A stretch of DNA of 64,000 bases. Source: Hoplostethus atlanticus. Taxonomy: Eukaryota; Chordata; Actinopteri; Trachichthyiformes; Trachichthyidae. Positions 13,542 to 28,080 of the stretch are shown here, piece by piece. Position 1 is the first letter of the stretch. Every line of letters starts with the position of its first letter. The DNA lies in the NCBI GenBank assembly GCA_034670405.1, contig JAXDDX010000003.1:5017001-5081000 (forward strand). The letters run 5' to 3'. The notes under the pieces were generated by a model that ran no database searches, was not told where the DNA came from, and worked only from the letters and a program-made list of their open reading frames with translations. A program made the position numbers and the translations under genes.

Positions 13542-16500
13542 CCTCCCTCTCTGATACTACAGATGCTCAGACAGGCTGAGGCTGGTCACAGAGTGTCACT
13601 CATAATCAGTCTCTGAGTGCCAAAGTGCACTCAGCCGGAGAGAGCCAGAACCCACAACAATTATTTTTCTTATTTTATCTCCATCTCTTCATACCTTGGC
13701 TCTCTGAGATTCTGAAGACAGGCTATTGAATGTCTTGACCTTCAGGATGACAGTTATCATGGTGCGAAGACGTGTGTACTAACTGGGTTTGTGAAATACA
13801 CATTTTGAACACTGCAAGGTTTACTAAAGCCTGTAATTGTGTGTGAATCTGCAGTGATTTAACTCAAGTAGGAGTTATTCTAAATATGATGTTTGCAAAT
13901 GAATTGTGATAATGACCACTGGCAATATTTTTTAAAGCCCCTGTGAGGGATTTCATTATTTCCCATCCAAATATTCAATTATTTTCCCTTCTCCACTGTT
14001 CCTGATGCACGATTCACCAGCAGGGATTCTGTCACCCTTTTTTTTTTTTTAAACGTGTTCAGGCGAGAAAATCTTACACATATCATCTTAAGTGGCTTCA
14101 AATTAAATAATTAATCATTAAGTTAATACCATGTCTGTTCAACGACAGTGACTAGTGAAGTCTTTGTGCTGGAGTGGAGATATGTGTTGAAAAAAAAAAC
14201 CTGTTCAAAAACTTTTCTTAACACGGGAAGAACGACAGCGGAGAGGACATTATTTACTGTGATTACGGGTATGACAGTGATGCTGCGAGGTATGATGTGC
14301 TTGCTCCAACTGCATCGGCGTCACCAAAGTAAAGGACTTCCTTAAAGATATAGCTTCTATGCAAAGGCTTACTGTGTGTTAACTGAAAACAGGAGAAACC
14401 TAGAAAAGTGGGTAAATAGTTGGTTACCCTTGTTAGCTTAGCAAACGACCGGGCTCTTAAAGTATGTTTGGGTTGGTTTAACTGGCGGTACGCCCCATTG
14501 CATATTTCACCCTCAGCTAATACACTTTGTATGAAATGGAAGGGCATTATATGGAGCTTTTGTGTTTTTGCAAGGAAAAATGAATGAGGCCGCTTGGTGT
14601 TCAGCCCTTTTCATGCAGAGGTAATTTCGCTGTGCAGAGGGAATGCATGACACCCCAACCCAAACAGATTGTAGATGATGTCTGCAACCAGGCATGGCCA
14701 CGAGTGTCATGCTTAAATGGGCAGACCGGATGCATGATCCTCCGTGTGCCGCTATACTATAGCAGTGTACAGTGCATCCCAAAACGGCGTTGATGATGCT
14801 GGTACATATTTGATGTTGAGTATTTGATGGAGGCAGGGTGGCGAGGTGGGAAAAACCACGGCTACGCCCGGAACCTGGAATTTGATCAACATTTAAATGG
14901 TGATTGTACCGTCGGCAAGATCTCAAAGCCAGATATTTAATGAAAAAAAGCAGAATCAGGTATTTACAAAATAAACAAAAAAGAAAAGTTCCATATCAGC
15001 ATTCGATCTTTAAAAGAAAAAGTTTATTTACATAATTGGAATTTGGATCACTAAAGATGAACCATGCACTTTACTTGTTTTGTAGTATGTGCTGCAGGAC
15101 TGAGACCTCCACAGAGGACAGGGGAGAGGTGTTTTAAAAGGGAGATGAGGCACCATGCAGCAGGAGGACTTAAACACGACTTCAAACCAAACCAGACACT
15201 TTTCTGGTGAGAAAAAGCTGATTTAATGTGGCTACCGGGGAGGATTTACTGCCCACCCCTCGCTGTCTGTAACTGCTGTATAATTCACCTGTTCTTATCT
15301 ACCCATGTAGCGCATGCTGATCTGATATAATGGCGGTGTTTGATGAGGCAGCCTAGAGAGTGAGATGTAAAACACATCCTTCAAGTGTGGCAAGTTTGTA
15401 TCGGGGAACAATATAGAGTGACGTTGCATTAATAATGTGCATCTAGTGTTTGCTTTTACCTCTGAAATATCATTTGGATTTGATGAATTATAGCCTTGCA
15501 TCAATAATAAACCACACGTTCGAGTGGAGATGTACTCCTCTTCACCCCTAGGAATATTGTGCAGCAGAGTAAATCGTGTATCAAACCATAACCAGCTGAG
15601 GCTGGTGTAATGACTGTGGTGTGTGTGTGTAATCTTAAAGGTATATGTAATACTTGTGAGGCAAGCCATATTAACATGGGGAACAGCAGGGTGAGCCAAG
15701 CCTTCTTTCTCTGCTTTATTTTGATGTCAATTAAAGTAAATGAGAGTCACTCCACCTTTCCAAAGATATAATGGAATTAATTAATGTCTGAGAGATAGCC
15801 ATATGGCTGTTAAAATAACACCCAGCACACAATTCATCATTCCATTAAAACTGCACAGGATCCATGGCAGATGTTATCAAGCAAAGTTGAAAAAAATGAT
15901 TTAAATCAACCCAGACTGATGTTATGAAACCCTCTCTGCCCAATATAGTATTGACTCAGCATTAGTCTAGAGCGGTTTGTGTTTCCTCGGGCTGATGTTG
16001 ACTGTTTACCATTGTCTCAACATATATATGCTTCACAAAACCTGGTAAGTCAGAAATGTGATAGGACATTTGTGAGGATAGGAATTCAAACAATTTCCCA
16101 TGGGAATTTGTGATCATAATGGCCTTGTTTAATTGATTATTATATATTATTATTAAGGAGCTGATAATAGCTGTATGTATGATGCTGTATTGATGAGGCG
16201 AAGACAGTCTGGTGGTACCACTTGGATGCAAGTGAGACAACAATTCCTCACTTTCTAAAAAGGAATTAGGCAGTACTGTAAATGGTACTGAAAACATCAC
16301 GCTGGCAGCAGGGTGGGTATTGGTGTGATATAAAAGGAATTTTCTAAACTGGGTACAGCGTTTCCAATTCCATTCTGTCACTGTTATCAGGAGTTTGTCA
16401 TATTGGTGTATCGTGTTCCAATACTCTTTAAGCCCCCTGTGACAACGGCTGCAAAATGTACTTCTTTACTTTTCCTCTTATTTCTTGAAAGAGTCACACA

Positions 16501-18006
16501 CACTCAGAGCACAGGAGCACAAACTGTGACTCTCATGTATTGACATTAGATGTGTGTTGTTTTTTTTTCATTTGTAGCAAGATCTCTCTTGTACTGCAGC
16601 CTGAAGAGACTGAAAGACTCAATTTGGAAAAAAAAAGATTTTTATTCTAGTTAGTTTCGGTGGTATAACAGTTTCAGTTGAGTTTCAGTCTTTTCAGTCA
16701 TTTTTATTTCAGTGTACTTGATCAAATTTAAGGAGTTGTTTTGCCTCTTGCTTGCTTTATATTCTATAGTAAAGTACAGGGGAATATGTAGGGTGATTGT
16801 GCTGAGAAGTTGGATATCCCACCACACACACATGGGATACACAGCATTGTTAAAGCAGAATTTAAAGTGTCACACCTGAAGAACCATGTTGCTTTAAAGA
16901 ACTGACAACACACAGGGTTTTAAAATGCTGCAGGTGGTGGTCTCATTTGAGTAGAGACACAGGAAGTGAAGCAAACCAAAGGGCTTTGCTGCTGGGCTGC
17001 GAAGAGGAATCAGTTTCATCCAGCACAGCAAAACCCTGGCTGTATACAAAGTGAGGCTGGATGCTCTTGTGTGTTAGGGTTTCCACTATTCATCACTTCA
17101 AACACGTCCTCGCCACACTGCCAATACACTGCCTCATCCCCAATGCGGCTCAACAGTGTGACTGCCACCGCCGCTCTCAGCCCAGGAGCCATGCAGCCAG
17201 TGATTTACTATCTGGCTGTATTTTGTCTCACTCGGGTGCACACCGCTAGCCACACTGTTGCCCTGTCATAAGCTGCCTCGCCATATTTGTAATTCTGTGT
17301 AAAGCAGTACCTAAAAGGTGGTATCTCCACAGCATTCATCAGAGGACACTCTAATCTGGTTCTGTCTCAACTCCACCTCCACCACCACCACCAGCAAGAT
17401 GAGTGCAATGAGGCAGAACCAACAGAAAATATATTCTACATCCAGCACATCCGATAAACTCTTCCAATTACCCGCCAGGGAAGTTTGCTCTGTGATTTTT
17501 TATTTTTATTGTTGGTCTACAACCTCAAGAAATTCGGTCATGTATGAAACTGTGATGTTTTTACTTGCCGGTGGACCTCGGTACGCGATGGTCAGGACCA
17601 CAGCTGGATTATCCCTTCAGGCATGATGAAAGAAGTCCAGAGGGGTCAAACTAGTTCTGCGAAGGAGATGTTGTGAGCGGCTTCTCACACGTCTACAGCA
17701 TGTGTTCATCTAACTGCAGTATAGGCTGCTTTTTGTCATCTCTCATCTCTTTTTTTAATTGTCTCTTTATTCTCTTATGTTCATTGAATGATAATACAAA
17801 CGGGTGTGTGATGGAGGTTCTGCCACCTGTGCCTGGAGGGCGAATGGTCCTTGTAGACTACGCTCTCCAATCCACATTGCAGCGATGGATGTGAAAATGA
17901 CATTTTGCACACGTGGAGTGTGTGTGTGAATTTGTTCATTAGTTTATTTAAACACAGGCTATTCTATTCATCCCTTAAGGGCCCGATTTAGACCTTAGAC
18001 CTTGAC
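13540..18006. other. intergenic sequence, no gene found
   Basis: Several open frames of 100-139 codons occur (for example around 14513-14926, 15295-15699 and 15962-16381 on the minus strand). They have no recognisable domain, low-complexity or random-looking composition, and no supporting splice sites. No repeat family is recognised. Confidence 0.5.
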
Positions 18007-18148
18007 TTAAAGCTGCACTGGGCACGTTGGCGGTTCCAAATGGCAGCCGGAGGTAACTTTGAAAAAACAGAGAAGTGTCCATGCCCAACACCAGAAGGCT
18101 GGTAAGATGTGTATTTTAACATAGAAATGTTGCCTAGTGCAGCTTTAA
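18007..18148. mobile_element. short TTAA-flanked MITE (piggyBac-like)
   Basis: TTAA at 18007-18010 and 18145-18148 bracket terminal inverted repeats 'agctgcactgggca' and 'tgcctagtgcagct', with one mismatch. Total length is 142 bp. TTAA target duplication plus short inverted ends points to the piggyBac group. There is no coding capacity. Confidence 0.65.
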
Positions 18149-21100
18149 GTGCTGCGTAGTGGTGCTTAAGATGATTTTCACACACATGCCACCTTCTACT
18201 GAGTCCAACCCTCGACAGCCTCCTACAGCATGCACAATAGAAGTGATGAACATGGAAATCAAGGCCTGTCCACCTTCATGTTGCAATACACCGGATTCTG
18301 ACTCTGACGTAAGTCCGTTTGCACTGCTTTCTTTTAGCACCCGAAACCCTGCATTATGTCTCCCTTTAGTTTCACGATGTAAAACAAGAAATGTGCAGAC
18401 TGATATATGACAGAGGAATTAAATAGGATATGAATTACTGAGTCTTAAAAACTTGAAGGAAATGAATGAAACTGTGTAGTCTTGTCGATTGGTCTATGAA
18501 GGTATTGATTTAAACCAATTAGATGAGTTTTTTATGGATCATCAAGAAGGAGTGGTCATGCATCATCTGCTCCGGCAATACCAGTACATGTGACTGTCAA
18601 GACCACAAGCTTGTCAGTGAGTTGAGAAGAGAGCAGTTGTCATTACCAAACTTATTTTTTATATTAAAAATTATTTCAGTGATTTAGAATATCATCAATC
18701 ATTTCATATTTTAGATTGTATTATGTTTTTATCCACTTCATGTCTCCGAGTCAAACCTGAAATAAAGGCGCACAGTTTTTAAAGGTAATTCCTCAGCAAT
18801 GAAATACATGAAAAGGGAGGAAAGCCCATGACCCAATTTTCCATCATACCAATGGGGAAAGAAAAGAAGCCAAGGTTTTGAATAAACCCTTGTGCAGGCA
18901 CGCCCCAATGTGCACATCAAATAGTCCAAGTCTTAAGAATGGTTTGAATGTGGGTATCACAATCTGCAAAAGACCGCTTAAGTTTATGCCGTCTGAATGG
19001 AGTGCTAACTGATTTGAACAGATCCATTATGAAAATCTTCAATGCATCTCATTCTGCTTTTAATCTCTGAGCTAAATTGTACATTTGTGTCTCATTTGTG
19101 GGTGAAATACATGTGGAGCTGTCAAAAGGGTAACCCAGGCCTTTCAGCTGGACTGAGATTGCAACCCAGGTCCTTGAGGGGGTTCCACTGGGCTCCCAGT
19201 GAAATGAGGTATAGTTTAATTTTTACTCTAATTTAACAAACTAGAAACTAACGCAATGTGTAAGGATGACAATTCTTATCACAGATTTCACTCTCACCAC
19301 TATTATCTCCCCACGTACAGTGTAGAAGGTCATTCAATACAATACTAAACAACGATATTCTTCCCTGGAACAAAATCTAACCAACTGGGGGTCTGTGGTC
19401 TAATGTGTGTCGATCTGGGGGTGAAAATGTTTGAGAACCCTTTCTTTAATAGATTACCAGGTTGTGTCTCTGCCCAATGACGTATGGAGGTCACTTGGAA
19501 TAAATGTGCTTTGTACCTTACCTTATAGAGATATAGTGAGAAAGAAAGGTACAAACTTTAAAGACCTAGACTTAGCGCCTAACTGTAAGGACCCTTACAT
19601 CCTTACAGGAATAGGTGGATAATAACAATAATAGTAATAATAGCTCTCTTCATGCAGTGAAAATGGCCTTGTACATCCACGGTGTGCTCAAACAAAATAG
19701 TTTGTCCCCATGGTGCCCAGACCTTAGAATACATGTGATTTCTCAAGTCTTATAATAACTATTCTTTTCGACAGGACCCACACTTTCAAAAATATATTCT
19801 CTTTTCGCATTCCCTGACTGCATAGAATGACATTGAATTTTTGTTCTCCCAGAGAAAGATGCATGATAAATTTCATGATGAGGGGTTCTGCTGTTGCAGG
19901 TCAGCGCTATTCAAACGAAGAGGGGCTTCCTGTGGATAAGCAATGCACAATAGATGTTTCAGAAAACAACTTTCATCCTTCAACAACTGTCTAAAATGGG
20001 ATTGCAGCCTTGCAAAGTTGAGATTCATGAATTGGCCCAAATGTCCTATAGTTTTGCATTCACAAGGTTCTCCATATACAACGTTTTCCTTTAAATGTAT
20101 TTTTTTTCATAATAACCTAAAATGTACATCAAATACATGGACTTCAAACGTTTAGCATTGCTAAGACTTTAAAGCATTTGTGCTGAAATGCCAAAATTCA
20201 ACAAAGGCCACAAAGTGACTGGGTAGACACAAATTCTCTACAGAAGAACTACACAAGGCATTTTGATGAAATTCAGTAATATCAGCTAAATGCTAAAATT
20301 TCAGCAAAACTGCACATTGAATTTCCTGGTATTAATGACCTGGTGGTTCACATCATCACTTCAAACTTCAAACCTCCACAGGATCTAATGAAAGCGCTGT
20401 ACTGTGTGAACTGACAGGACCTGCAAACCAGCAGGAAGTATCCTGGTATAATAGTAGCTTGCTGTATTAACGCCGTCTTCCTTCCTTCATTTTACATTAC
20501 ATTACATTCTAGTTATCCAGATGAAACGTGCTTAAAGCAGTATTATGTCTTCTCTAAGAATAGATCTTATATTTCTTCTTCTTCATATTTCTTCAACCTT
20601 TCATTTCTACTGGACACAAATTACCTTTTTTTAACACTAAAATGAGACTAAAGGCAGTGTCTCCTGTTTCCCAAGTTCCCAATTTTTTTTATCTCTCTCT
20701 GTTCAGACCAAGACATCTCCAAATTATCTTAAATAATTGTCATTTGTGTCATTTATGTCAGCGTGCATGAGACTCAAAGATCACATGAGACTCAAAAACT
20801 CAGTATGATGATGCACAGTTTTCACATTGTTTTCACGTTTCACACTGCTGCATTTTCCCATTGAAGCCATGAGGGCAGCAGCCATATAATAGGAGCGTAT
20901 TACCATTATATATGTCACATGTTAGCATCTTCAGATGTATCCTCTCTCTGTTGTCTCCTCGTTGCTCCCAAGGGGTTTTCAGGAGACACATTTCAGATGG
21001 AGGTGATCACAAAATGATAAAAACATACACAGATCTTCCCTGTTTTATCATTCAGAGTGTGAAGATTGTTCCTCTGAGTACACCGAGGGTTGCAAACTTT

Positions 21101-23973
21101 TTTTCAAACGTGTAAATTTAGATTCATAAAACAATGTTGTTGTCCATTTGGATATAAATGCTGTTTGCGTAGCGGAGCGGGGCATTCATAAGAACGTTGG
21201 AAAACAAAAGATTTCATTTAAATTTAGACAAGCTTTCTGTTCAGCGAGCACATATCAAAAGGCCCGTCCAGTCAAAGGAGCTTTCAGTCAGCAGAAGGAG
21301 AAATCGTTTCCCTCTGTAGTTACCTTTGAAATACTCGGTCAACCACCGCTAGGAAAGGAAACAATGAAGGTGATCACAGGACTCAAGCGTTGCTGAGCAT
21401 GTCTCAGACTTTTGAGGACGGTGCACCGAGTGCAGCAGCTCCTCGCCAAATTCCCCAGAGACCTTATATAATTTTCAAAATGCTGAAGTGGAGTTCTCGC
21501 TTTCACGGTTACAAATGGCCTGGGATATTAAAATGAACACCTCCATCCTGAAATCTATTTACTGACTGCTGATCTAAAGTAATCCCAGAACTGAAATGAA
21601 TGGATCCCCCCTCCTCCAGTAATGAATAGTATTAATGAACAAAGCCTGAGCGTCTTGGTGCCTCTGTCTGACTCCTTCAAGTAGAAGTGACAGCATGACA
21701 GCATGACAGCAAGCCTCTCACAGTCCCATCACTCCAATAGTATAGCCTATAACATATCGCTGTAGTCGTGTGAAAACCTCGTAACTCCAATTTTGGTGAT
21801 TTTCAGAATTTGTCTTGGTGTTTGGTGCATAACAATAAACATAGCAAGAGAAAAATAAAAACAAAACAAGAATAAAGGCAAGTACTGTAAAGGCAAAGGT
21901 CAAGAATACAATATAAAATAGAGAAATTCACACTAAAATATATGAAAACATATAAGAAATAATAGAATAAACAATAACAATAGAATAAAAAAATAAAAAG
22001 TGCCATAAACATGTGTACGTGTATGTGCAAGTGTATGTTTTCAGTTTTCAGTTTACATGTTTCCTCGACGGGGTTAAGAAAATTGTTCCTTAACAAAAAG
22101 TTCACATTTTGGAGATACAAGGTTTTTACCCGACAGCAACGATGTTAAGGGTTTCGTTTTGCTCTGTTGTGGGCATTGACCGCAGACCGCTAACCCCAAC
22201 ACTCGATGCTGAGGTTGGTTTCCTCTCCTGGTGACTTTTTACTCTTTTTACTCCTTTCTCCTCTGCCCTCCTCCGGTAGACCAAGCGTGAGTCAGCTCCT
22301 CTCCAATATCTCAAGAGCTGATGTAATTGCTCAACTGCGTGGAGATATGTTTGTTTTATCAAGCGTTCAAAACAAGATGCACACTTCAGTTTTCCTATAC
22401 CCTTTCCTATCACACGTCTAACAGCCTTACCCATGTTCTCCGCCACCACTGACCTTTTCAGCGGCTGCCAGAATAGTGACCTGATTACAGTGTAATTTCA
22501 TGCAGCCTATCCTGATTAGATGCGATGATAATGAAATACATGATGCATTAGGTGATGTTGACACAGATATTGGAAGGGAGAAACCGATTCAGTGGAGTAT
22601 TGTAGACTCGGCTTGGGAAACTACTCACAGTCTCGGCGCCAAACTGATAATTGTCGGTAAGACTGGAAAAACAAAAAGGTGAGAAGACGTGGATGTACAC
22701 GCATTACAAGCACAAAAAGGCAGCAGCCAAGTGTTTCTGTGTATCTTCACTGGCCCACTGAGCACAAGGCAATTTACTTTTCTTCTTTTTTCTACTCTCA
22801 GGTGTAGCTAGATATTGTATTGGCTCAAACTTCTGTTGCTCAAGGACAAAAAACAACAGCGCCAGATAGCAAATGAGATCTTGTAGACACTCATGAAACA
22901 CTGAACTGTAACATGCTCATTACCCTTCCTCCTCCATTTCCCTATATCAGATACAACATCAGATTTGATTTAAGACAGTAGAAACGTTGAGAGGAGGTTG
23001 AGGGAGTACATTTCTGTTAAACCAGAAACCTGCAGAAACAGGTCACAACATGATGCATCCCTATGGTGAAGAAAGTGCTTTAGCAATTGCTTTCTTAGGA
23101 ACTTTGTCAATCAGAGAAATCTGGAGCAACTCTGCACTCGTGCCTATGGAATATAAAAACTGTCAGCTATACAGAGCATATAAAACTAATTCACATATAA
23201 CACAATACGTTGTGTCATAAAATGCTGCCATTTTTTAACTTTTAGATTAAAGCAAATGCAAATCTGGCAATAGTGTATTTTCATCATACCGTTGTCTCTT
23301 GCTCACATCCAGCCGTTCAAATTCGCCTCACCGACAATCTTTAAAATGAAAGCTGACAATGCTGAGAATGGAAATGATGAAAATTAGCGAAACATCCAAG
23401 TATGCACTTTCATCATGGAAACATTGCTTTAATCTCAGAAAAGAGGATGTTTATGCTAGCTATGCCTCAAACTGCTTTTCATCTTATTAACTCAAATGGA
23501 AATTTTGAAAGCCAGATATGAAAAGGGCTCCGACAGGAAGATGACAAAACTTTGTACATCAAAGAACAAAAATGACAACTTAGCAATTATTTGACAAGTC
23601 ATCTAGGTAACAGCTTGCGACGCCGCTGGATTTCAGCGGGGTTCGGAAATAAAAGCGGGTTTGCATACAAAGCATGCGCATTTTCAGTAGAGCACAGACT
23701 TGGATCACGATCATTAAAGTACATCTTGTCTATGCGTTCAGTGACTCAAGCACCGAGGCTTGCAGACATCAGTTGAGCTGAGGTGAATGCTTCGTTATGA
23801 CAGATGACAGCACAGTTTCCTGAACATGGGTATATTTTGATCAATTTTGGTGCATGAAATCTGGGGGGAACCAGTTTTGGATAAAGTTACAGTTGTCAGT
23901 GTCTCGCAATAGAAGACATTTGTCTGCAATGTATTGACATTTTTTTTTAATATAAATTTATGGTACATATGTA
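18149..23973. other. intergenic sequence, no gene found
   Basis: No gene is supported. At about 19374-19440 the phrase 'ctgggggtgaaaatgtttga' followed by 'gaaccct' resembles the 3' end of hAT elements, with no clear partner. A short TTACATTACATTACATT run lies at 20491-20508. The rest has nothing recognisable. Confidence 0.45.
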
Positions 23974-24747
23974 CGGAAGCCGAGAACAGCCATGCTTGCA
24001 CTTTTTTTTTTAATGCCGTTATCTCGAGATCACGAGTTAATTATGCCGTTATCTCGAGAAAACAAGCTTTGTTATCTCGAGATAACAAAGCTCGAGAAAA
24101 AAGCTCGAGAAAACGGGTTAATTTATCTTGTTATCTCGAGAAAACAAAAGGCCGATTTCCATTACAACATGGGCCTGTACACGTAGCCTACTGTACGCGA
24201 GCTGCGGAAGAGTAGATTAATATGTAGTCTAACAGGCAAAAATGAGTCGAATTGACTGACTGACAGCAACTAACATTAGTTTGCTAACGTGTTTTCCACA
24301 CAGTGTAATTCATACATTTGAGTATAAGTTTGGACGCCACCATTCTGTTTAAATTCGCAAGAGTGGACCATGACATACACACACTGCTCTGTGGGGTGGG
24401 TTTGGGAGTTGATCAATGGGAGTGATGCGATAATGGGTACTCCTTGATCTGACATTTTCAGCTTAAATCAGTTGCTACATTTGTCAAGACGCCATCTATG
24501 CATGCTGGCATGACACTCCTGATCTCTGATAAACAATATAAGTAATCAGAGGAAACGAGTCCGACGGGTTAATTTATCTCGTTATCTCGAGAAAACAAAA
24601 GGCCGTTTTCTCAAGATAACGAGATAATCAACCCGTTATCACGAGAAAACGGGCTTTGTTATCTTGAGATCACGGCATAATTAACTTGTGATCTTGATAT
24701 AACGGCATTAAAGAAAAAAGTGCAAGCATGGCCGTTCTCGGCTTCCG
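23974..24747. mobile_element. long inverted-repeat element with XhoI palindromes
   Basis: The ends 'cggaagccgagaac' (from 23974) and 'gttctcggcttccg' (to 24747) are exact inverted repeats. The terminal arms of roughly 190 bp also pair through 'catgcttgcact', a poly-T run and 'aatgccgttat'. Both arms are packed with copies of GTTATCTCGAGA and variants. A perfect 28-bp palindrome is centred on CTCGAG at 24065-24092. About 400 bp of unrelated sequence separates the arms. No transposase frame is present. The structure suggests a non-autonomous TIR DNA transposon (foldback type). Target duplication and superfamily could not be assigned. Confidence 0.75.
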
Positions 24748-27700
24748 AGATTTGGGGCTGGAAACTTTATATGCTGGAGCTTAATCTGTCCTCCATATTT
24801 GTCATTCCTTTGAGTTAGAACTGCAAATCTACATTGTTAATAGAACACATGTATGCTCAGAGGATGTGAGAGCAGAGAGGAAAAGTTAACATTCACAGAT
24901 GAGGAGCCGGTATTGTTGAAATTTGCAAATTTGCCAAAAGAGCACTCTTGATAAGCTTTCCCAAAAATATACGGCTGAGATATTAAGGTACCAAAAAATG
25001 GCTTCTTGAGTTGGGAACTATGAAGCAAAAAAAACCTATTTCAAATAACCTTTATCTTTCACTGTCAAAACTGAGACAGTCAATCCTTTGAAGTGTAAAA
25101 TTTCCCTTAGAGTGTAAACAACTCTCTCTCATCCATGACGTTTACCTCTCCTCTTTGTGCTTGCAATTTTCTACATGAATAAAGAAGCTGCTCCTTTCTC
25201 CCACTGGCTAGACCCTGACTGGAGTGCAATCTGTTATAATATCAACTCAAGCCCCCATTGGCAAGCATCATTAGCCTCCGTTCCCTTTTGCATATTTAGT
25301 GCTGGCACAATCCATGTGGCAATAGATGGCATTACAATTGATTCTGCACACTAAGATGATTAGCGCTCACGGTATGATACTGTTCTCTGCACTGCACTAC
25401 ACTTATCTCACTTTTACAAACCAAAAAAAAAGAAGAAATAATCAGTAAAAGGATCTTTTCTGCTTATTAACGTGCATAGCGCCAAATCCTCCACTCTCAC
25501 TCTCACTGTTTTGTCAGTGCAAATCATTGTCATGTGGTTGTTTTTTACATTTGAAGGGTTTAAATCTTGCATGGTGTAGCAGGAGTGAAATGCCTCTTTT
25601 ACCCCATTCAGCTTACCGCGGTTGCAAAACATTGCACCTCGCACTACAGGAGAGGTAGGGTTTAAGGAGAGGCTGGCTTAAGATTTCACACACATCCCTG
25701 TCATGAAAGATTGAGCATGTGGCGGTCATTGAAATGTATTCATGCTCACAATGTAGAGGAAGCACGGGGCCACGGTAATGGATGTCAGGGGCTGGTATGC
25801 CTCAGTGAACTGAAGACGACATTTTCTGTCTCACTGGCTTCAGGGATGTTTGAGTTATATAACCCTGCAGGAAGCCACAGATGAGAATGTCACATGTGAG
25901 CCCTAATATAATGCTACATTTAGTATGTGTGCCATGGAAGAGACTCATATAGTCGTTCTGCTTGTGTAAGAATTTGATCTTTGTATATATCACCGGCAAG
26001 CAGCGTTTTACTGTGGCTTCTCACAGGCGATTAGCGTCCCCAGCTCACCTCTGTTTGTGAAGCTAAATCGATATGATATAAGCCAATACTAAAAAAAAAA
26101 AAAAATGTATTTATTTATTCATTATTATTGTAAATGTTAGTGGAAGTTTGGGCAAGTTGTGACCATGAGTGGTATGTTAAAGACAGCGAAAGCTTCCTTC
26201 CTTCCACAGTCGTCTTGAGTTGCGGGAGTGGAAAGGGTCTCAGATAACGCTCATCTTATCATCTTCAGGATTCAACAACATTGCCGCTTGGGTTAGGGTG
26301 CCCTTTTCAGAGATGCAAATGTTGTGAAAATGAGATGGATGCATTTCTGCATGCTCCCATTACATTAATGAGGTAGAAAAAGGCAATGTCAATGGAAAGT
26401 TTGGTGTTGTGCAACTCAGTTAAGAGAGATTTGTTTGCAGGGGTTTCTCCTTGTTGTCATTCCATGCAGTCCCATTATTTCACAATACCCAAGACAGATT
26501 TTCAATGCATCTGATATATGGTCCATATGATTGGTCCATATAGGACAGTGGTTCCCAACTTGAAGGGGCCCTCAGAAGTATTTGAGGGGGCTCTGAGTGT
26601 CTGCAGTAAAATGAGGAATAAATACTATTATAGTTTTTAAATGATTTCAATCACTAGACGTTAGCGTTCAGTGAGAATGTATAAGGTCGTGCTTCATTTT
26701 CATGCTTAAATGCAAAGTGCAGCTGTGAGCGTCGCTAGTAGCAAAGAGAGCAAAAGGTCAGAGGTCGCGTCAGTGTTGCATCATTCTCGTTGCCATGCAG
26801 CACAAAGTTTGACAATAACTTGCAAGCTATCTAATTAGCATTAGCTAGCTAACCTGAAGTAATACATGGAGATAACACTGATAAAGCAGTGCCTGTTTCA
26901 AGTGATATTTGTGCATTGACTATTATATCAGTAGTACATGGTGCGGCCAAAGTTCAACTCGGAGCGTCCAGCTCAGCACCCCCAAACACAGCACATCCAA
27001 AACCTGAGCTGTGCACAGTTTGGAGGAGACACGTGCCTGCTACAACCATACCATTTAAAATGACTCAAAAAAAGCTACGGGCTCATTCAAAAGAGCAGCC
27101 CATGTCATCACGACCTGAAAGTCGGAGGTTTCACTCTTCCCATAGTTATCTACCACTCGCAGTAAAGATAAACAAAAAAAACGTTCTTACATGGGGGTCC
27201 GATCAACAAAACCTTGGGTGCCTGTGGTGTAAAGTGTATTTACTTGGCCTTGACGTGAACAAGTTTGGCCTGTAGGAGATACAATTAATAAAAGCCTTGC
27301 ACAGTATCTGCTATCTAGCATGAGCAAGAGCCCTACAACTCAGTATGTGATAAGAATGTAATTTGACATGAGGAACAGCTTTGAAGTTGGCATGAGGTCC
27401 ACAATTTGTCTTTTGCCATTTTGTGGAATTCTATAAAACTTTTGGAAAAAAAACCCTCCAAAAGTCCAAATGATGCAAAATGTCTGACGTCTGTGAACTC
27501 CAAAGGTATTTAAACACATTTCCTGACATTTCGTCTCTCTACTCTTATCTCTTTGCATTTCAACTGATAAAGTGAGGCTGAGGTTAAAGCAGTGACAGTC
27601 AACTTTAATATAAGGGTTTTTCCACCCAAACTGGAAGAACAGTTATATCTACTGCACTCTATGTACATGGTGCCTCCGTCTCAAGTTGTCAAGTATTTGG

Positions 27701-28080
27701 AGAGATAAAGTTTATATTAAATACTGTCTCTGCAAGCCGTGAAGGGTGAGCACAACTCAATTTCTGAATTCCTGTGTGTTGCTCCCATTGCCTAAGACAA
27801 TCCAGATAATAATCGTAAACATGAACAACTCCCTCCTGAAGCAAGATCCCAGAGAACTACTGTTTGACTCAAGCTTGTGATGCCATCAGGCATAAAGTCT
27901 GGAGTTGCTCCATAGAGAATGAAATGAGAAAGATGGTTGAAGGTATTTTCTGGGAATAAGGGTATAATTTCTGTTGGGCTCCCGTGTCTGGAAAACAAAA
28001 AAAGTTACAGTCACAGGAGGTGGAATTTGTATTGTGATAGCTAAATAATAAACACACAACTTGATAGCGTTTATTGTTTC
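24748..28080. other. intergenic sequence with a hAT-like terminus
   Basis: No gene found. At 26554-26600 the sequence 'cagtggttcccaact' plus 'gaaggggccc' matches the start of many hAT elements. The sequence up to about 27275 may be the interior of a decayed copy, but I found no matching right end and no transposase motif in the 128-codon frame at 26889-27275. Positions 25150-25370 look like complex single-copy sequence without repeats. Confidence 0.45.

Noticed and set aside
14513-16381. Three minus-strand frames of 134-139 codons
   Set aside because: Random-looking composition, no domain, no splice context and no homolog recognised.
26889-27275. 128-codon frame as a hAT transposase fragment
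   Set aside because: No BED finger or dimerisation motif is visible. It is kept only as a possible hAT interior.
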